The notes beneath the pieces are model-generated. The model searched no databases, was not told where the DNA came from, and was given only the letters and a program-made list of their open reading frames with translations. A DNA stretch of 64,000 bases from an uncultured Clostridia bacterium (lineage in GTDB: Bacteria; Bacillota; Clostridia; TANB77; CAG-508), in NCBI GenBank assembly GCA_944392545.1, contig CALXWW010000006.1:35921-99920 (forward strand). The letters are read 5' to 3'. This document shows positions 19,943 through 28,841 of this stretch, piece by piece; the stretch's first letter is position 1; every line of letters begins with the position of its first letter. A program made the translations under genes and the position numbers.

Positions 19943-19971
19943 TTTATTTTTATATTTTTGTGTGGTATAAT
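19943..19971 (+). promoter_or_regulatory. Likely extended -10 promoter of the thioesterase genes
   Basis: TGGTATAAT is an extended -10 element. The weak -35 TTTATT lies 17 bases upstream. The -10 ends 28 bases before the thioesterase ATG. Confidence 0.55.
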
Positions 19972-19998
19972 TTATTCGTTATTTTAAGGAGGTTAAAT

Positions 19999-20434
19999 AT
20001 GATTTCAAAAAGTAAAGTAACAGTTAGATATGCAGAAACAGATAAGATGGGAATTGTTCATCACTCAGTCTATCCAATTTGGTATGAACTTGCTAGAACA
20101 GATTTATCTAAGCAGGCTGGATTCCCATATTCAAAAATGGAGGAAGTTCGGTATTATGACTCCCTTAGTTGAACTTAATTCAAAATATTATAGTCCAGCA
20201 TATTATGATGATAATCTTATCGTAACTGCAAGAGTGAATAAATTATCTCCTGCACGAGTTGTTTTTTATTACGAAGTTTTTAATGAAAACAACTTAAACA
20301 AACCTATTAACACTGGTTATACAGTTCATGCTATTGTAAATAAAGAAATGAGACCAATTAATACAAAAAAGCTTTTCCCTGAAATTTATGAAGCAATGGA
20401 AAAGATGCTAGAAGTAGATAGTAAAGAAATGTAA
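19999..20434 (+). CDS. YbgC-type acyl-CoA thioesterase, read through a +1 shift at CGG
   Basis: The gene is in two frames. The first gives MISKSKVTVRYAETDKMGIV and on to KMEEV, then meets an in-frame CGG at 20149 and would stop at 20172. Skipping the C gives Gly-Ile-Met-Thr-Pro-Leu-Val-Glu-Leu and an intact 4-hydroxybenzoyl-CoA thioesterase (hot-dog) fold to 20434, 144 residues in all, the normal family length. The catalytic Asp lies in RYAETDKMGIVHHSVY. AAGGAGG precedes the ATG. Nothing else is damaged, so I list it as a functional gene needing recoding. A pseudogene is the alternative. Confidence 0.85.
20149..20152 (+). other. +1 recoding site, quadruplet CGGT
   Basis: The zero-frame codons are GAA GTT CGG TAT. 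Reading CGGT as one unit (Gly) continues as ATT ATG ACT CCC, which restores the conserved thioesterase segment. There is no homopolymer at the site. CGG is in the zero frame, as at the two other shift sites in this window. Confidence 0.8.
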
Positions 20435-20492
20435 TAGCAAAATATAAATTTATATTATTTTAATAGTTTTTATTTTATCGGAGGTCTTTAAT

Positions 20493-21233
20493 ATGTCAGT
20501 TTTTGAAAATAAAACTAGAGTAGATATAAGTAAAGTAAATAGTAATGCCTTAATTACAAATAAAGGATTACTTTCGCTTTTGGAAAATACAGCTTGTATG
20601 CATTCAGATACAGCAGGTTATGGAATTCTTGATATACCTAATACTCATTTATCTTGGGTGCAGTTAAATTGGAAAGTACAAATATTTAGAAGATTAAAAT
20701 ATGGAGAAAATGTAACAATTAAAACATGGGCAAGAGCTTCTTCAAAGGTAAGCACTCTTCGTGATTTCGAAGTTTTTGACGAGAATAATAATCTTACATG
20801 TATTGCTACTACTAGGTGGACTTTAGTTAATGCAGATACAGGAGGAATCACAAAAATAACTGATGGTATAATTGATAGATATCATCCTGAAGATAAAAGT
20901 GTTTTACCTGATTTTACATTTAAAAAATTAGAAGAGCCAACCGAATTTTCTAATGAATATGTATACACTACTCAAAGAAGAGATATAGACGTAAACAAAC
21001 ACATGCATAATTTAAATTATTTAGATTTAGCATATGAAGCTTTACCAGAGGAAGTATACTTAAATAGCGAATTTAATAATATCGAAATAATGTATAAAGC
21101 AGCTATTCTATTAGGTGACACTTCTAAATGTTTATATGCAAATAAAGATGGTAAACATATAATTGTTATAAAAAGTATGGATGGAAAAACGTTACATTGT
21201 ATAATTAATTTATGGAAAGATTTCTTTTTTTAA
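20493..21233 (+). CDS. Acyl-ACP thioesterase (Fat family)
   Basis: The product has 246 residues with two hot-dog domains. It hydrolyses acyl-ACP to release fatty acids. The N-terminal domain carries HLSWVQLNWKVQIFRRLKYG and TIKTWARASSK. The second has VNKHMHNLNYLDLAYEALP with the Asn/His catalytic pattern. TCGGAGG precedes the ATG. It lies 58 bases after the YbgC-type thioesterase, and both probably act in acyl-chain release. Confidence 0.9.
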   Translation: MSVFENKTRVDISKVNSNALITNKGLLSLLENTACMHSDTAGYGILDIPNTHLSWVQLNWKVQIFRRLKYGENVTIKTWARASSKVSTLRDFEVFDENNNLTCIATTRWTLVNADTGGITKITDGIIDRYHPEDKSVLPDFTFKKLEEPTEFSNEYVYTTQRRDIDVNKHMHNLNYLDLAYEALPEEVYLNSEFNNIEIMYKAAILLGDTSKCLYANKDGKHIIVIKSMDGKTLHCIINLWKDFFF

Positions 21234-21316
21234 AATTTCTTATTTTATAAATTTTATCTTAGCATTTAATGTAATCTTGCTACTCATAATTCATTTCATT
21301 CTTTCCTTTCTAACAT

Positions 21317-21358
21317 AAATCCGGTTGAAAAAGAATTGTAATTTTTTCAACCAGATTT
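21317..21358. terminator. Bidirectional terminator
   Basis: AAATCCGGTTGAAAAA pairs with TTTTTTCAACCAGATTT between the convergent acyl-ACP thioesterase and sortase genes. Confidence 0.8.
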
Positions 21359-21403
21359 ACCACCTTTTATTAAACTATCTATTATATAATTTTTACAATA
21401 AAA

Positions 21404-22216
21404 TTAATCTATTTTTTTTGCATGAACCACGACTCGGTATTTATTATCATTCGCACAAGTAGAAAGAGTTAAGATTGTATCTTTTTCTGAAACTTTTTCA
21501 TTAAAGTTTTTAATACTTCTTTCTTTTACTTCTTCTATAAACTTTGAAAATTCGTTGTCATCAAATTCTGTTTGAATATAATAATCTTCTTTTAATATTT
21601 GATAAACAGAAAATACTCTATATTTGTAATTATTATCTTCTGTGGCAAATATTATATCCATATTTGTTTCATTATTATACCAGCTTTCATCCAGAACATT
21701 TTTTAAAGTTCCGAACATAGAACCATCACGTCTATTATGTCCAAAAACGACTATATTTTTATCAGTTCCGTCCAATTTATTCTTATAATTTGCAAAAATC
21801 CATCCAGCTGAATTATAACTTTTGTCAAAACTATGTGTCAAATAATAAGAATTATCATCTGCTTTAACAATAGGATATTCTATTTTTGTATTATTAACTT
21901 TTATCCAAGCTACTGTGTCAGAATTTTGCTGTTTTAAAGCTTCGAAATCAATACTGTATTTATCTTTATCATTTTCTTCTTTCTCATTATCTATTGTTAC
22001 ATAATCTGAAATCTGTTTTGTAATTTCATTATTCGATTTATTTTCTTTATACCATTTATATATTTCAATAATAGAAAAAATAATAATTGCTAGAAAAATA
22101 ATTTGAAAAATAATAATTATTTTAAATGATAATTTTTTATTATTTTTTTTATCATGTTGCTTTTTTTCCTTTTTCTCTTTTTTTATTTCTTTATTATTTT
22201 TTGAATGTTTACCCAT
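21404..22216 (-). CDS. srtB: Class B sortase
   Basis: The product has 270 residues. A Lys-rich cytoplasmic start and a membrane helix near 28-50 are followed by an extracellular sortase domain. The catalytic His is in VVFGHNRRDGSMFGTL, the Cys in TLSTCAND and the Arg in KYRVVVHA. The spacing and the long helix insert before TLSTC fit class B. Clostridial class B sortases are known to use (S/N/P)PxTG signals. The gene just upstream on this strand encodes a protein ending in NPVTG plus a membrane segment and positive tail, its probable substrate. Confidence 0.93.
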   Translation of the reverse strand: MGKHSKNNKEIKKEKKEKKQHDKKNNKKLSFKIIIIFQIIFLAIIIFSIIEIYKWYKENKSNNEITKQISDYVTIDNEKEENDKDKYSIDFEALKQQNSDTVAWIKVNNTKIEYPIVKADDNSYYLTHSFDKSYNSAGWIFANYKNKLDGTDKNIVVFGHNRRDGSMFGTLKNVLDESWYNNETNMDIIFATEDNNYKYRVFSVYQILKEDYYIQTEFDDNEFSKFIEEVKERSIKNFNEKVSEKDTILTLSTCANDNKYRVVVHAKKID

Positions 22217-22263
22217 AAATTCGTCCTGCCTTTTGCAATTTTTTTAATATATTTATATATGAT

Positions 22264-22302
22264 AAAATATGCACTTAATGTAAAGAGAAAAGTGCATATT
22301 TT
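22264..22302 (-). terminator. Terminator between the surface protein and sortase genes
   Basis: AAAATATGCACTT pairs perfectly with AAGTGCATATTTT. Transcripts of the surface-protein gene would end here before srtB. Confidence 0.78.
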
Positions 22303-22343
22303 ATTTGTTTTTATATAATTTTTTTGTGTGTTGCATTATTATC

Positions 22344-24197
22344 TTAATTTTTATTTCTTACTCTAGTTGATATAAGCATTCCTAATGTAGCAATACTTAA
22401 TAATGTAACATAAATAATAATATTATCTCCAGTAACAGGATTTTCTATATTATCTTCTTTTGCATTATCATTTAAAGTATCAATGTATGTGATTGCATAA
22501 GTAGAATATTTGTCAGAACTAAATGTTAAAGTTCCATCTTCATTATAAATAGTTTCTAATTCTTCGGCTACACCATCGTGAACTCTAACAACTGTATATT
22601 TTCTTGTATATCCTTCTTCAACTTCTGAAATTCCTTCAGGAATAGGTACAGTTATTTGAATTGCTTTGTTTAATTGAGAAAGCTTCGTTATTTCAGTTCC
22701 TTGATCATCCTTAATAATTATATCAATATTATAATATCCTGCAATTTTTGCATTATCTTTTATAATAGATTCCACTTTTAGAGCATCTTCTGCTACTTTC
22801 TTGCTATCAACTACATCACTTGCTACATTAACAACTAATTTCTCACCATTTTTAATAGCTGTTTCAATAGCTTCTTTTTGTTCAGAAGTCAAGCCATCAA
22901 TTTCTTCTCCACTTATTATTTGCTCTACTATTTCATTTACAACTTGTTCAGTATAATTATCTTCATCTGTATTTTCTTCTGCAATTATTTCATATACTAC
23001 CACACTTACTTCTTTAGTCATTCCATTTGCTAGAGTTGCTGTTATTGTAGCTTTTCCAACTTGGTTAGCAGTAATTTTATTATCTTTAACAGAAACTATT
23101 GAATCATCACTAGATGAAATTGTTAAATATTTTTCTAAATTGTTAGTAACACTTATTCCTAAATCTTTTATTGAGCCTTTAGATATAATAATTTCATTAG
23201 ATTCTATAGATATTTCTCCTGTTTTTGCAACTTCATATCCTGAAGTTGTTTTATATGTAGAATATCCTGATGCAAGCTCGTCTTTTACGTCATAGTTGTA
23301 TGTTCCACCTGTTATAGTTTTAGAATAATCTTTTTTATCTGTAGAATCTTGTACATTTATTAAGTTTTTAAATGTTCCACCTGTAATTGTTAATGTTCCT
23401 GTTGTACAAGTTCTAATAATATATTTAGCATCAAAGTCTCCGCCAGATATATTTAATCTAGTTGCTTCATATCCCTCTGAACCATTACCATAAAATAAAG
23501 AGATATCACAGAATCCTTTGTATTTACCACCAAATACTTCTACATCACCTGTAGCTTGAATTAGAGTACCATTAACACTAGTAAATTCTCCAGAATTTAT
23601 AGTTGTTTTAGACCAGTCATCACTCTTAATTGTAGATGTAGTAGTATATTGTGTAAATGTTCCACCATCTATAGTTAATATAGCTACGGGCTCACTTCCT
23701 GTTGGAACTTGAACATTTCTATCATTTGCATTACCAGTTTTTAAACCATCATACCATCCATTAGCAATAAGGCTAGCATTTCCTGTGTTGTTTGTGCCTT
23801 GAGTAAATACTCCTCCTTTTATTACCATTTCGCCTAAATTTTTAACAGTATACCATTTTGTTGAATTGTATGTACCTGATTCTACTGTAACTGTACCTCC
23901 AAGATTCACAATAGCACCTTGAGTACTATTTACTACGCTACCTTCGCCTTTTATTATAGCTGTAGCTCCTTTTTCAATTGTAATAGCATCTCCATCTACT
24001 GTTAAGTCATAACCATTTAAATTAATTGTGACATTACTACCACTTTTTACTACTATAGCTTCTGTTGAATCTGCTTCTAATGTGTAATCTTCAGTAACTT
24101 CTGTTTTTGCACTTACAACATTTATACAACTTATAGCAATTAAACATATTGTGGCAATCAACATTATTAATAATAATTTGTTTTTTATCTTCATCAT
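22344..24197 (-). CDS. Sortase-anchored surface protein with NPVTG signal
   Basis: The product has about 617 residues from the ATG behind AAAGGAG. A signal peptide to about 32 leads to Gly-rich repeats over about 50-320 (GGTVTVESGTYN, GGVFTQG, GGTFTQYT, GGDFDAKY, GGTFKNL) typical of a right-handed beta helix. A Big_2-like Ig domain (about 325-400) and an alpha/beta region follow. The C terminus is NPVTGDN, a hydrophobic helix and RVRNKN, a wall-sorting signal. The adjacent sortase B is the likely attachment enzyme. Adhesion is a guess. Confidence 0.9.
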   Translation of the reverse strand: MMKIKNKLLLIMLIATICLIAISCINVVSAKTEVTEDYTLEADSTEAIVVKSGSNVTINLNGYDLTVDGDAITIEKGATAIIKGEGSVVNSTQGAIVNLGGTVTVESGTYNSTKWYTVKNLGEMVIKGGVFTQGTNNTGNASLIANGWYDGLKTGNANDRNVQVPTGSEPVAILTIDGGTFTQYTTTSTIKSDDWSKTTINSGEFTSVNGTLIQATGDVEVFGGKYKGFCDISLFYGNGSEGYEATRLNISGGDFDAKYIIRTCTTGTLTITGGTFKNLINVQDSTDKKDYSKTITGGTYNYDVKDELASGYSTYKTTSGYEVAKTGEISIESNEIIISKGSIKDLGISVTNNLEKYLTISSSDDSIVSVKDNKITANQVGKATITATLANGMTKEVSVVVYEIIAEENTDEDNYTEQVVNEIVEQIISGEEIDGLTSEQKEAIETAIKNGEKLVVNVASDVVDSKKVAEDALKVESIIKDNAKIAGYYNIDIIIKDDQGTEITKLSQLNKAIQITVPIPEGISEVEEGYTRKYTVVRVHDGVAEELETIYNEDGTLTFSSDKYSTYAITYIDTLNDNAKEDNIENPVTGDNIIIYVTLLSIATLGMLISTRVRNKN

Positions 24198-24398
24198 TTT
24201 CTCCTTTCTTAAATCTAGAATAATCATTTCCCCCTTCACAAAATTTTTATATAAAAACTTTTCATATGTATTATATCAAAACACATAATAAAAATCAAGT
24301 ATAGTACTTCTAATAGTTGTCTATAAAGCATTTTATTTATTATAGTTTTATTTATTAAATTTTGGTTTTTAGTAAAAATTTTGTATTTTTTTATGAGA

Positions 24399-26207
24399 TT
24401 ATGAGAATATTTCCTTATTATCATTTTGATTTATTATGTTATCTCTTTGCTCTTCTCTAAATTTTTTCATAAATGGCAAATAGTATGAATCATCATTATC
24501 TACATAATCATCTTCTGTAATTCCATAATGATTTATTAAAGTATCTTTTAAATCTTTAAAACTTGAATCTATATAACTTGCTATTTCCTCATCAAATAAC
24601 ATTCTAATATAATACATAGTTTCCTCATGATTGCGTAATTTATCCATACCTGCCGAATAATAATATGTAGCTTTTACTGTAATTTTTTCTACTGGATTCT
24701 CTATTAAATTATCTGATATAAAGCTTAAATCTTCTAAAATTTTACTTGCCTTATTATATTCCCTGTTCATAATGTATAAAATTGCCAGAAAGTATTTTGC
24801 CCCTATGCCAATTTGCTCACATGGTAATATGCTTATATCCTTTAGATTTATAAACATTGACAGTTTTTCATATCCTATTTTTCTAACTATAGTATTCATT
24901 ATCTCTATAACCTCTTTTAGGTTATTCATAGTAATATTTTTTAAGTCTTTAAGAAGTGCTTGCATTGTAATAAATAAATTAAAATGTGTAGCTTTTGGAT
25001 CAAAAGTTTCTTCGCTCATTCCAGGTATAGCAATGCTAAAGGCCGGAAACCCTAAAATAGATACATCTCTTACAAGTATATCTCTTCCTTCTTTTAAAAT
25101 AGTTTTTACCATATTTTTTAAAATAGTTCTATTATCCAAATTTGAAACATCTGGCATTTCTGTAAACTCAAATGCTGGTTTATTTCCTATCACTTGGTGT
25201 GGCGCTGCTGTAAAATGTGTAAAAATATATTCAGTTAAGTTTCTATCTTCTGTTCCTTCTCCATCATAAAAATCAAATATGCAATTTTCTGCGTATTCAT
25301 ATATGTCTTTACCTTGCGCCGCCTCTGTAAAACATCTTTCCATCGCTATTCCATAATCAGGGTGAGCACCTAACTTAAATCCAAATCTACCAGTATTTTT
25401 TTCTAATATATATAGTCCTGCGACAGGATATTTACCTCCAAAAGAACAGTCTACTAACCTAAAATAATATTGAGCATTTTTATCTAATTTGTTGACCATT
25501 TCTTTAACTTTAGGAAACTTTTCTATATAGCTCATTGGTATTTCCGGTAACGTTATTTTTTCTTTAACCATTCTCGAACCTGCATAACGTTCTAATATTT
25601 CCGATAGTCCTTCTATCAAGGCTTCTTCTTTTGAATTACCTGCACACATACCATTTGTATCATATAGATAGCTAAATAACCTATCTGGTATGTATTCTAT
25701 ATCTTTATTTTTTACACTATAATATGGCAAATATATATAATCTTCTTTTGTGACTAACTTTGAATCTTCGTTTAATATTTCTTTTATATATTTTATCTTT
25801 TCTTCCTTACTTAAATTACTTTTTCCATTTTCATTTAAAATATATTCAAAAAAGCTATTATTTCCACTCATAGCTTCTTCCACCGTAAAATGTTTTTCAT
25901 CAGGTGCATTTGAAAATGGAATTTCTTTAGTTGCTTTTTCCATTCTAAATCTAAATATACCATTTTGAAATCTTTCAAAAAATTCAGCATACGCACTCGC
26001 CATAGCAAATTCTTTAGTCATTCCCTTTCCATTTTGTCCAATATCTGTTTCTTTAATAGCTATTCTTAAAGAGTATGTTCCAACACTACTTTTCTCTGAC
26101 CATTTTTCTTCTACCTCAATTCCTAATTCATTTAATAAATTCTTTAACCTCTTTATAGTTTCTTCTGGTATTACCTCTTTATACCTTCTTTCTTGCAAGT
26201 TACTCAT
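24399..26207 (-). CDS. YcaO-domain protein with C-terminal helical repeats
   Basis: The product has about 602 residues from the ATG behind AAGGGGGA. The YcaO fold is shown by GKGMTKEFAMASAYAEFFER near residue 70 and NGMCAGNSKEEALIEGLSE near 190, which supply the ATP and Mg2+ ligands. The C-terminal third is helical and TPR-like, as in E. coli YcaO. YcaO enzymes activate amide bonds with ATP to form azolines, thioamides or amidines, or support RimO methylthiolation. No precursor peptide, partner dehydrogenase or TfuA is visible nearby. The substrate is therefore unknown. Confidence 0.9.
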   Translation of the reverse strand: MSNLQERRYKEVIPEETIKRLKNLLNELGIEVEEKWSEKSSVGTYSLRIAIKETDIGQNGKGMTKEFAMASAYAEFFERFQNGIFRFRMEKATKEIPFSNAPDEKHFTVEEAMSGNNSFFEYILNENGKSNLSKEEKIKYIKEILNEDSKLVTKEDYIYLPYYSVKNKDIEYIPDRLFSYLYDTNGMCAGNSKEEALIEGLSEILERYAGSRMVKEKITLPEIPMSYIEKFPKVKEMVNKLDKNAQYYFRLVDCSFGGKYPVAGLYILEKNTGRFGFKLGAHPDYGIAMERCFTEAAQGKDIYEYAENCIFDFYDGEGTEDRNLTEYIFTHFTAAPHQVIGNKPAFEFTEMPDVSNLDNRTILKNMVKTILKEGRDILVRDVSILGFPAFSIAIPGMSEETFDPKATHFNLFITMQALLKDLKNITMNNLKEVIEIMNTIVRKIGYEKLSMFINLKDISILPCEQIGIGAKYFLAILYIMNREYNKASKILEDLSFISDNLIENPVEKITVKATYYYSAGMDKLRNHEETMYYIRMLFDEEIASYIDSSFKDLKDTLINHYGITEDDYVDNDDSYYLPFMKKFREEQRDNIINQNDNKEIFS

Positions 26208-26369
26208 TTTATTCCCCCTTATATTATTTTCAACCTTTTTCGACAAAATTTTATCATCTTCTCGATGTTTTTATAGTTATTTTATACAAAAGTGAATTTA
26301 TCTGATATGAAATTATTATTTTTTTGTTTTGTATAGTAAATTAGGTTTTTTATACATTTCAAGTAACAT

Positions 26370-26414
26370 AAAAAACACCTTGATTTGTTTTATTATTTAA
26401 CAAATCAAAGTGCC
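26370..26414 (-). terminator. Terminator of the trxB-trxA unit
   Basis: TTGATTTGTT pairs with AACAAATCAA, extended by CACC and AGTG. On the minus strand the stem is followed by a T run, just after the trxA stop. Confidence 0.85.
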
Positions 26415-26427
26415 TCTTGATTTAAAA

Positions 26428-26739
26428 TTATTTTAACATAGCTTTAATTTCTTCTTTATCCTGTACTCCTACACTTCTTCCTACTTCATTACCATTTTTA
26501 AATACTATAAATGTTGGTATACTCATCACATCATATTTTATTGCTAAATCTCTTTCTTCATCTATATTAATCTTTCCTACTTTTATAGAATCTCCCATTT
26601 CCTCTGCGACTTCATCTATTACTGGTGACATCATTCTACAAGGTCCACACCAACTAGCCCAAAAGTCTACCAAAACCATTTTTTCTGAATTTAATACCTC
26701 TTCATTAAAATTATTTTTGCTTAAAGTTATAACTGACAT
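26428..26739 (-). CDS. trxA: Thioredoxin
   Basis: The product has 103 residues, standard size. The redox motif WASWCGPCRMM lies near residue 28, and the cis-Pro segment is MSIPTFIVFKNG. It donates electrons to ribonucleotide reductase and other disulfide substrates. AGGAGG precedes the ATG. trxB lies 75 bases upstream on the same strand, so reductase and substrate are encoded together. Confidence 0.97.
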   Translation of the reverse strand: MSVITLSKNNFNEEVLNSEKMVLVDFWASWCGPCRMMSPVIDEVAEEMGDSIKVGKINIDEERDLAIKYDVMSIPTFIVFKNGNEVGRSVGVQDKEEIKAMLK

Positions 26740-26814
26740 ATCCTTTACCTCCTAAATCTATTTTTATTATTATTTAAATATTTTATTCGTTAAAAATATC
26801 TTTTTTCCTATCAT

Positions 26815-27678
26815 TTAATTTTCATTTATGTTTAATTTTTTTATTATATCCAGTGCAGCAATTGCACCTTCATATACAGCTTTATTTACTTGCAATAGTC
26901 CTCCTGTACAATCTCCACAAGCATATAACTTTCTTACTGTCGTTTGCATATTTTCATTAGTAACTATGTTATTTTCTTTTATAACTGCACCAATTTTTCT
27001 TGCTAAGTCTATGCTTGATGCTGTTCCTACAGCTATAAATACACCTTCTATCTTTTTACTACTATTATTGTCAAATTCTATTTCTTTTATTACGTTTTCT
27101 CCTCTAAATTCTCTTATTGGAGTTTCATCCACCTCAAAATCTGAAGTACTTCTATTTTCTATTATTTTTTGACCGTTTGTTAAAATTGTTACAGATTTTG
27201 CAATTGGCTTCAATGTTTCTGCTTCATGTATTGCATAATTCCCACTTCCAACTACTGCTACGTCCTTATCTTTATAGAAAAATCCATCACATATTGCACA
27301 ATAACTAATTCCTTTTCCTTCAAATTCCTTTAATCCTTTTACTTTAGGCGCCACCCTATTTGTACCTGTAGCAATTATTACATATTTTGCTTGATACTCA
27401 TTATTTACTGTTCTTACAATAAAATTTTCTTCAAAAGATATATTAGTAACTTCGTCTTTTTCTATTGGAATTTCTAATTTTTTTGCTTGTTTTATCCCTA
27501 TATCATATAATTCTTCTCCTGAAATTGTCTCAACTCCATAATAATTTTCTATCTCGTTAGCTTTTTTAAGTGCAGAATTTCCATCAGTTATTATACATAT
27601 ATTTTTTTGAGCTCTTTTTAAGTATATACTTGCAGATATTCCTGCAGGCCCACTTCCTATTATAATAACGTCATACAT
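26815..27678 (-). CDS. trxB: Thioredoxin reductase-like flavoprotein lacking a clear NADPH motif
   Basis: The product has 287 residues, short for the family. The FAD site GSGPAGISASIYL is at the N terminus, the redox pair in SYCAICDGFFY, and the C-terminal FAD segment is YACGDCTGGLLQVNKAVYEG. In the pyridine-nucleotide domain VVGSGNYAIHEAETL replaces the usual GGGxSAxEEA. The HRRxxxRA segment that binds the NADPH phosphate is absent (LTNGQKIIENR instead). It may be ferredoxin-dependent, as known for some clostridial enzymes, or use another donor. It is adjacent to trxA. Confidence 0.9.
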   Translation of the reverse strand: MYDVIIIGSGPAGISASIYLKRAQKNICIITDGNSALKKANEIENYYGVETISGEELYDIGIKQAKKLEIPIEKDEVTNISFEENFIVRTVNNEYQAKYVIIATGTNRVAPKVKGLKEFEGKGISYCAICDGFFYKDKDVAVVGSGNYAIHEAETLKPIAKSVTILTNGQKIIENRSTSDFEVDETPIREFRGENVIKEIEFDNNSSKKIEGVFIAVGTASSIDLARKIGAVIKENNIVTNENMQTTVRKLYACGDCTGGLLQVNKAVYEGAIAALDIIKKLNINEN

Positions 27679-27719
27679 ATCTATACTACCTCCGACTATA
27701 CTTGTTACTTTTATTTACT

Positions 27720-28607
27720 TCACATTAAATCATACATATTTTTAAAAGCATATCCATTTTTCTTTAAATATTTTATTACATCCTCTAAAGTTTCATATGT
27801 TATTTTTTTGTCCGGTGCATCATGCATTAAGATAACTACATTATTCCATCCATTCATGGTTTCTTTTAAATTACTCATTATCTCTTCTTTTGTATCTGCA
27901 CCTTCTGCATCATATGTAAGTGCATTCCAGTCTAAATATGCTATTCCTTGTTTATTTAGTTCTTTTTTTGCTTTTTTCTTTACTTTTTCATATGGTCCTC
28001 CGTACGAACCTCCTGGAAATCTAAATAAATTGCTTGAATATTCTGGGTTTCCCAAAGCATCCTGTATAGCTTTCTCCGTTTTGTTATATTCTTCTAAAAT
28101 CGTATTTGAATTTTTGTATATTTTGTTATATTTATGAGTATATCCATGATTTGCTACATAGTGTCCTGAACTGTATTCTCTTTTTATTATTTCTGGATAA
28201 GACTTTACATTACCCCCAAGTACAAAGAAAGTAGCTTTTATATCATATTTATCTAATATATCTAATATTTTTGTAGTAACTGTTTCAGATGGTCCATCAT
28301 CAAATGTTAAAAAAACTCTTTTTCCATCTTTTCCATTATATATATTATTTATTTGATTTATAAATTCTTTATTTTGTTCTTTCTTATCATTTGCCTCAAT
28401 ATTTTCATGCGTATTTTTCTGCTCTTCTTCAATAATATTATATCTATCTTCAACAACAATATTTGTAGAAGATACCATAGCTACTTTTCTATTGTGAATA
28501 ATATATCCCACACTGCATAATACTAATATTATTGATATTATTATGATTGCTATAACAATTTTTAAATTTCTTTTTCTCCTCATACCTATTATATCTATAT
28601 GGTACAT
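27720..28607 (-). CDS. Membrane-anchored polysaccharide deacetylase (NodB domain)
   Basis: The product has about 295 residues from the ATG behind AAGGGTGAG. An N-terminal membrane helix near 18-38 is followed by a linker and a NodB domain from about 95. Catalytic motifs are FLTFDDGPSETVT (motif 1), HGYTHKYN (metal His pair), RFPGGSYG (motif 3) and VILMHDAP (motif 5). It removes N-acetyl groups from peptidoglycan or another N-acetylglucosamine polymer outside the cell. The nearest type is PdaA-like. It lies upstream of trxB on the same strand. Confidence 0.92.
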   Translation of the reverse strand: MYHIDIIGMRRKRNLKIVIAIIIISIILVLCSVGYIIHNRKVAMVSSTNIVVEDRYNIIEEEQKNTHENIEANDKKEQNKEFINQINNIYNGKDGKRVFLTFDDGPSETVTTKILDILDKYDIKATFFVLGGNVKSYPEIIKREYSSGHYVANHGYTHKYNKIYKNSNTILEEYNKTEKAIQDALGNPEYSSNLFRFPGGSYGGPYEKVKKKAKKELNKQGIAYLDWNALTYDAEGADTKEEIMSNLKETMNGWNNVVILMHDAPDKKITYETLEDVIKYLKKNGYAFKNMYDLM

Positions 28608-28695
28608 TTTCTCACCCTTATGCCTATTTTTTACAACCATTTTTCATCTAAATAATTATATTATATTTAATTATTTTTGTAAATAAAGTAATATT

Positions 28696-28777
28696 AAAAA
28701 TATGAGTTATTTTGATAATTATATATTGTATTTATTACACATATATAAATCATATAACTCATATAACTCATATTTTT
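28696..28777 (-). terminator. Long inverted repeat after the ATPase gene
   Basis: AAAAATATGAGTTAT and ATAACTCATATTTTT are perfect complements across a 52-base AT-rich loop, and ATAACTCAT is repeated. It probably ends the cation ATPase transcript. Confidence 0.5.
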
Positions 28778-28841
28778 AATTATTCATTTTTTAATTATTA
28801 ACCACTATATATACTATATATTATAAATATTATTAATATTA

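Noticed and set aside
19999..20434. Thioesterase called as a simple pseudogene or sequencing error
   Set aside because: Only one base is out of place, the site is CGG, both sides match the family, and two other genes show the same signature.
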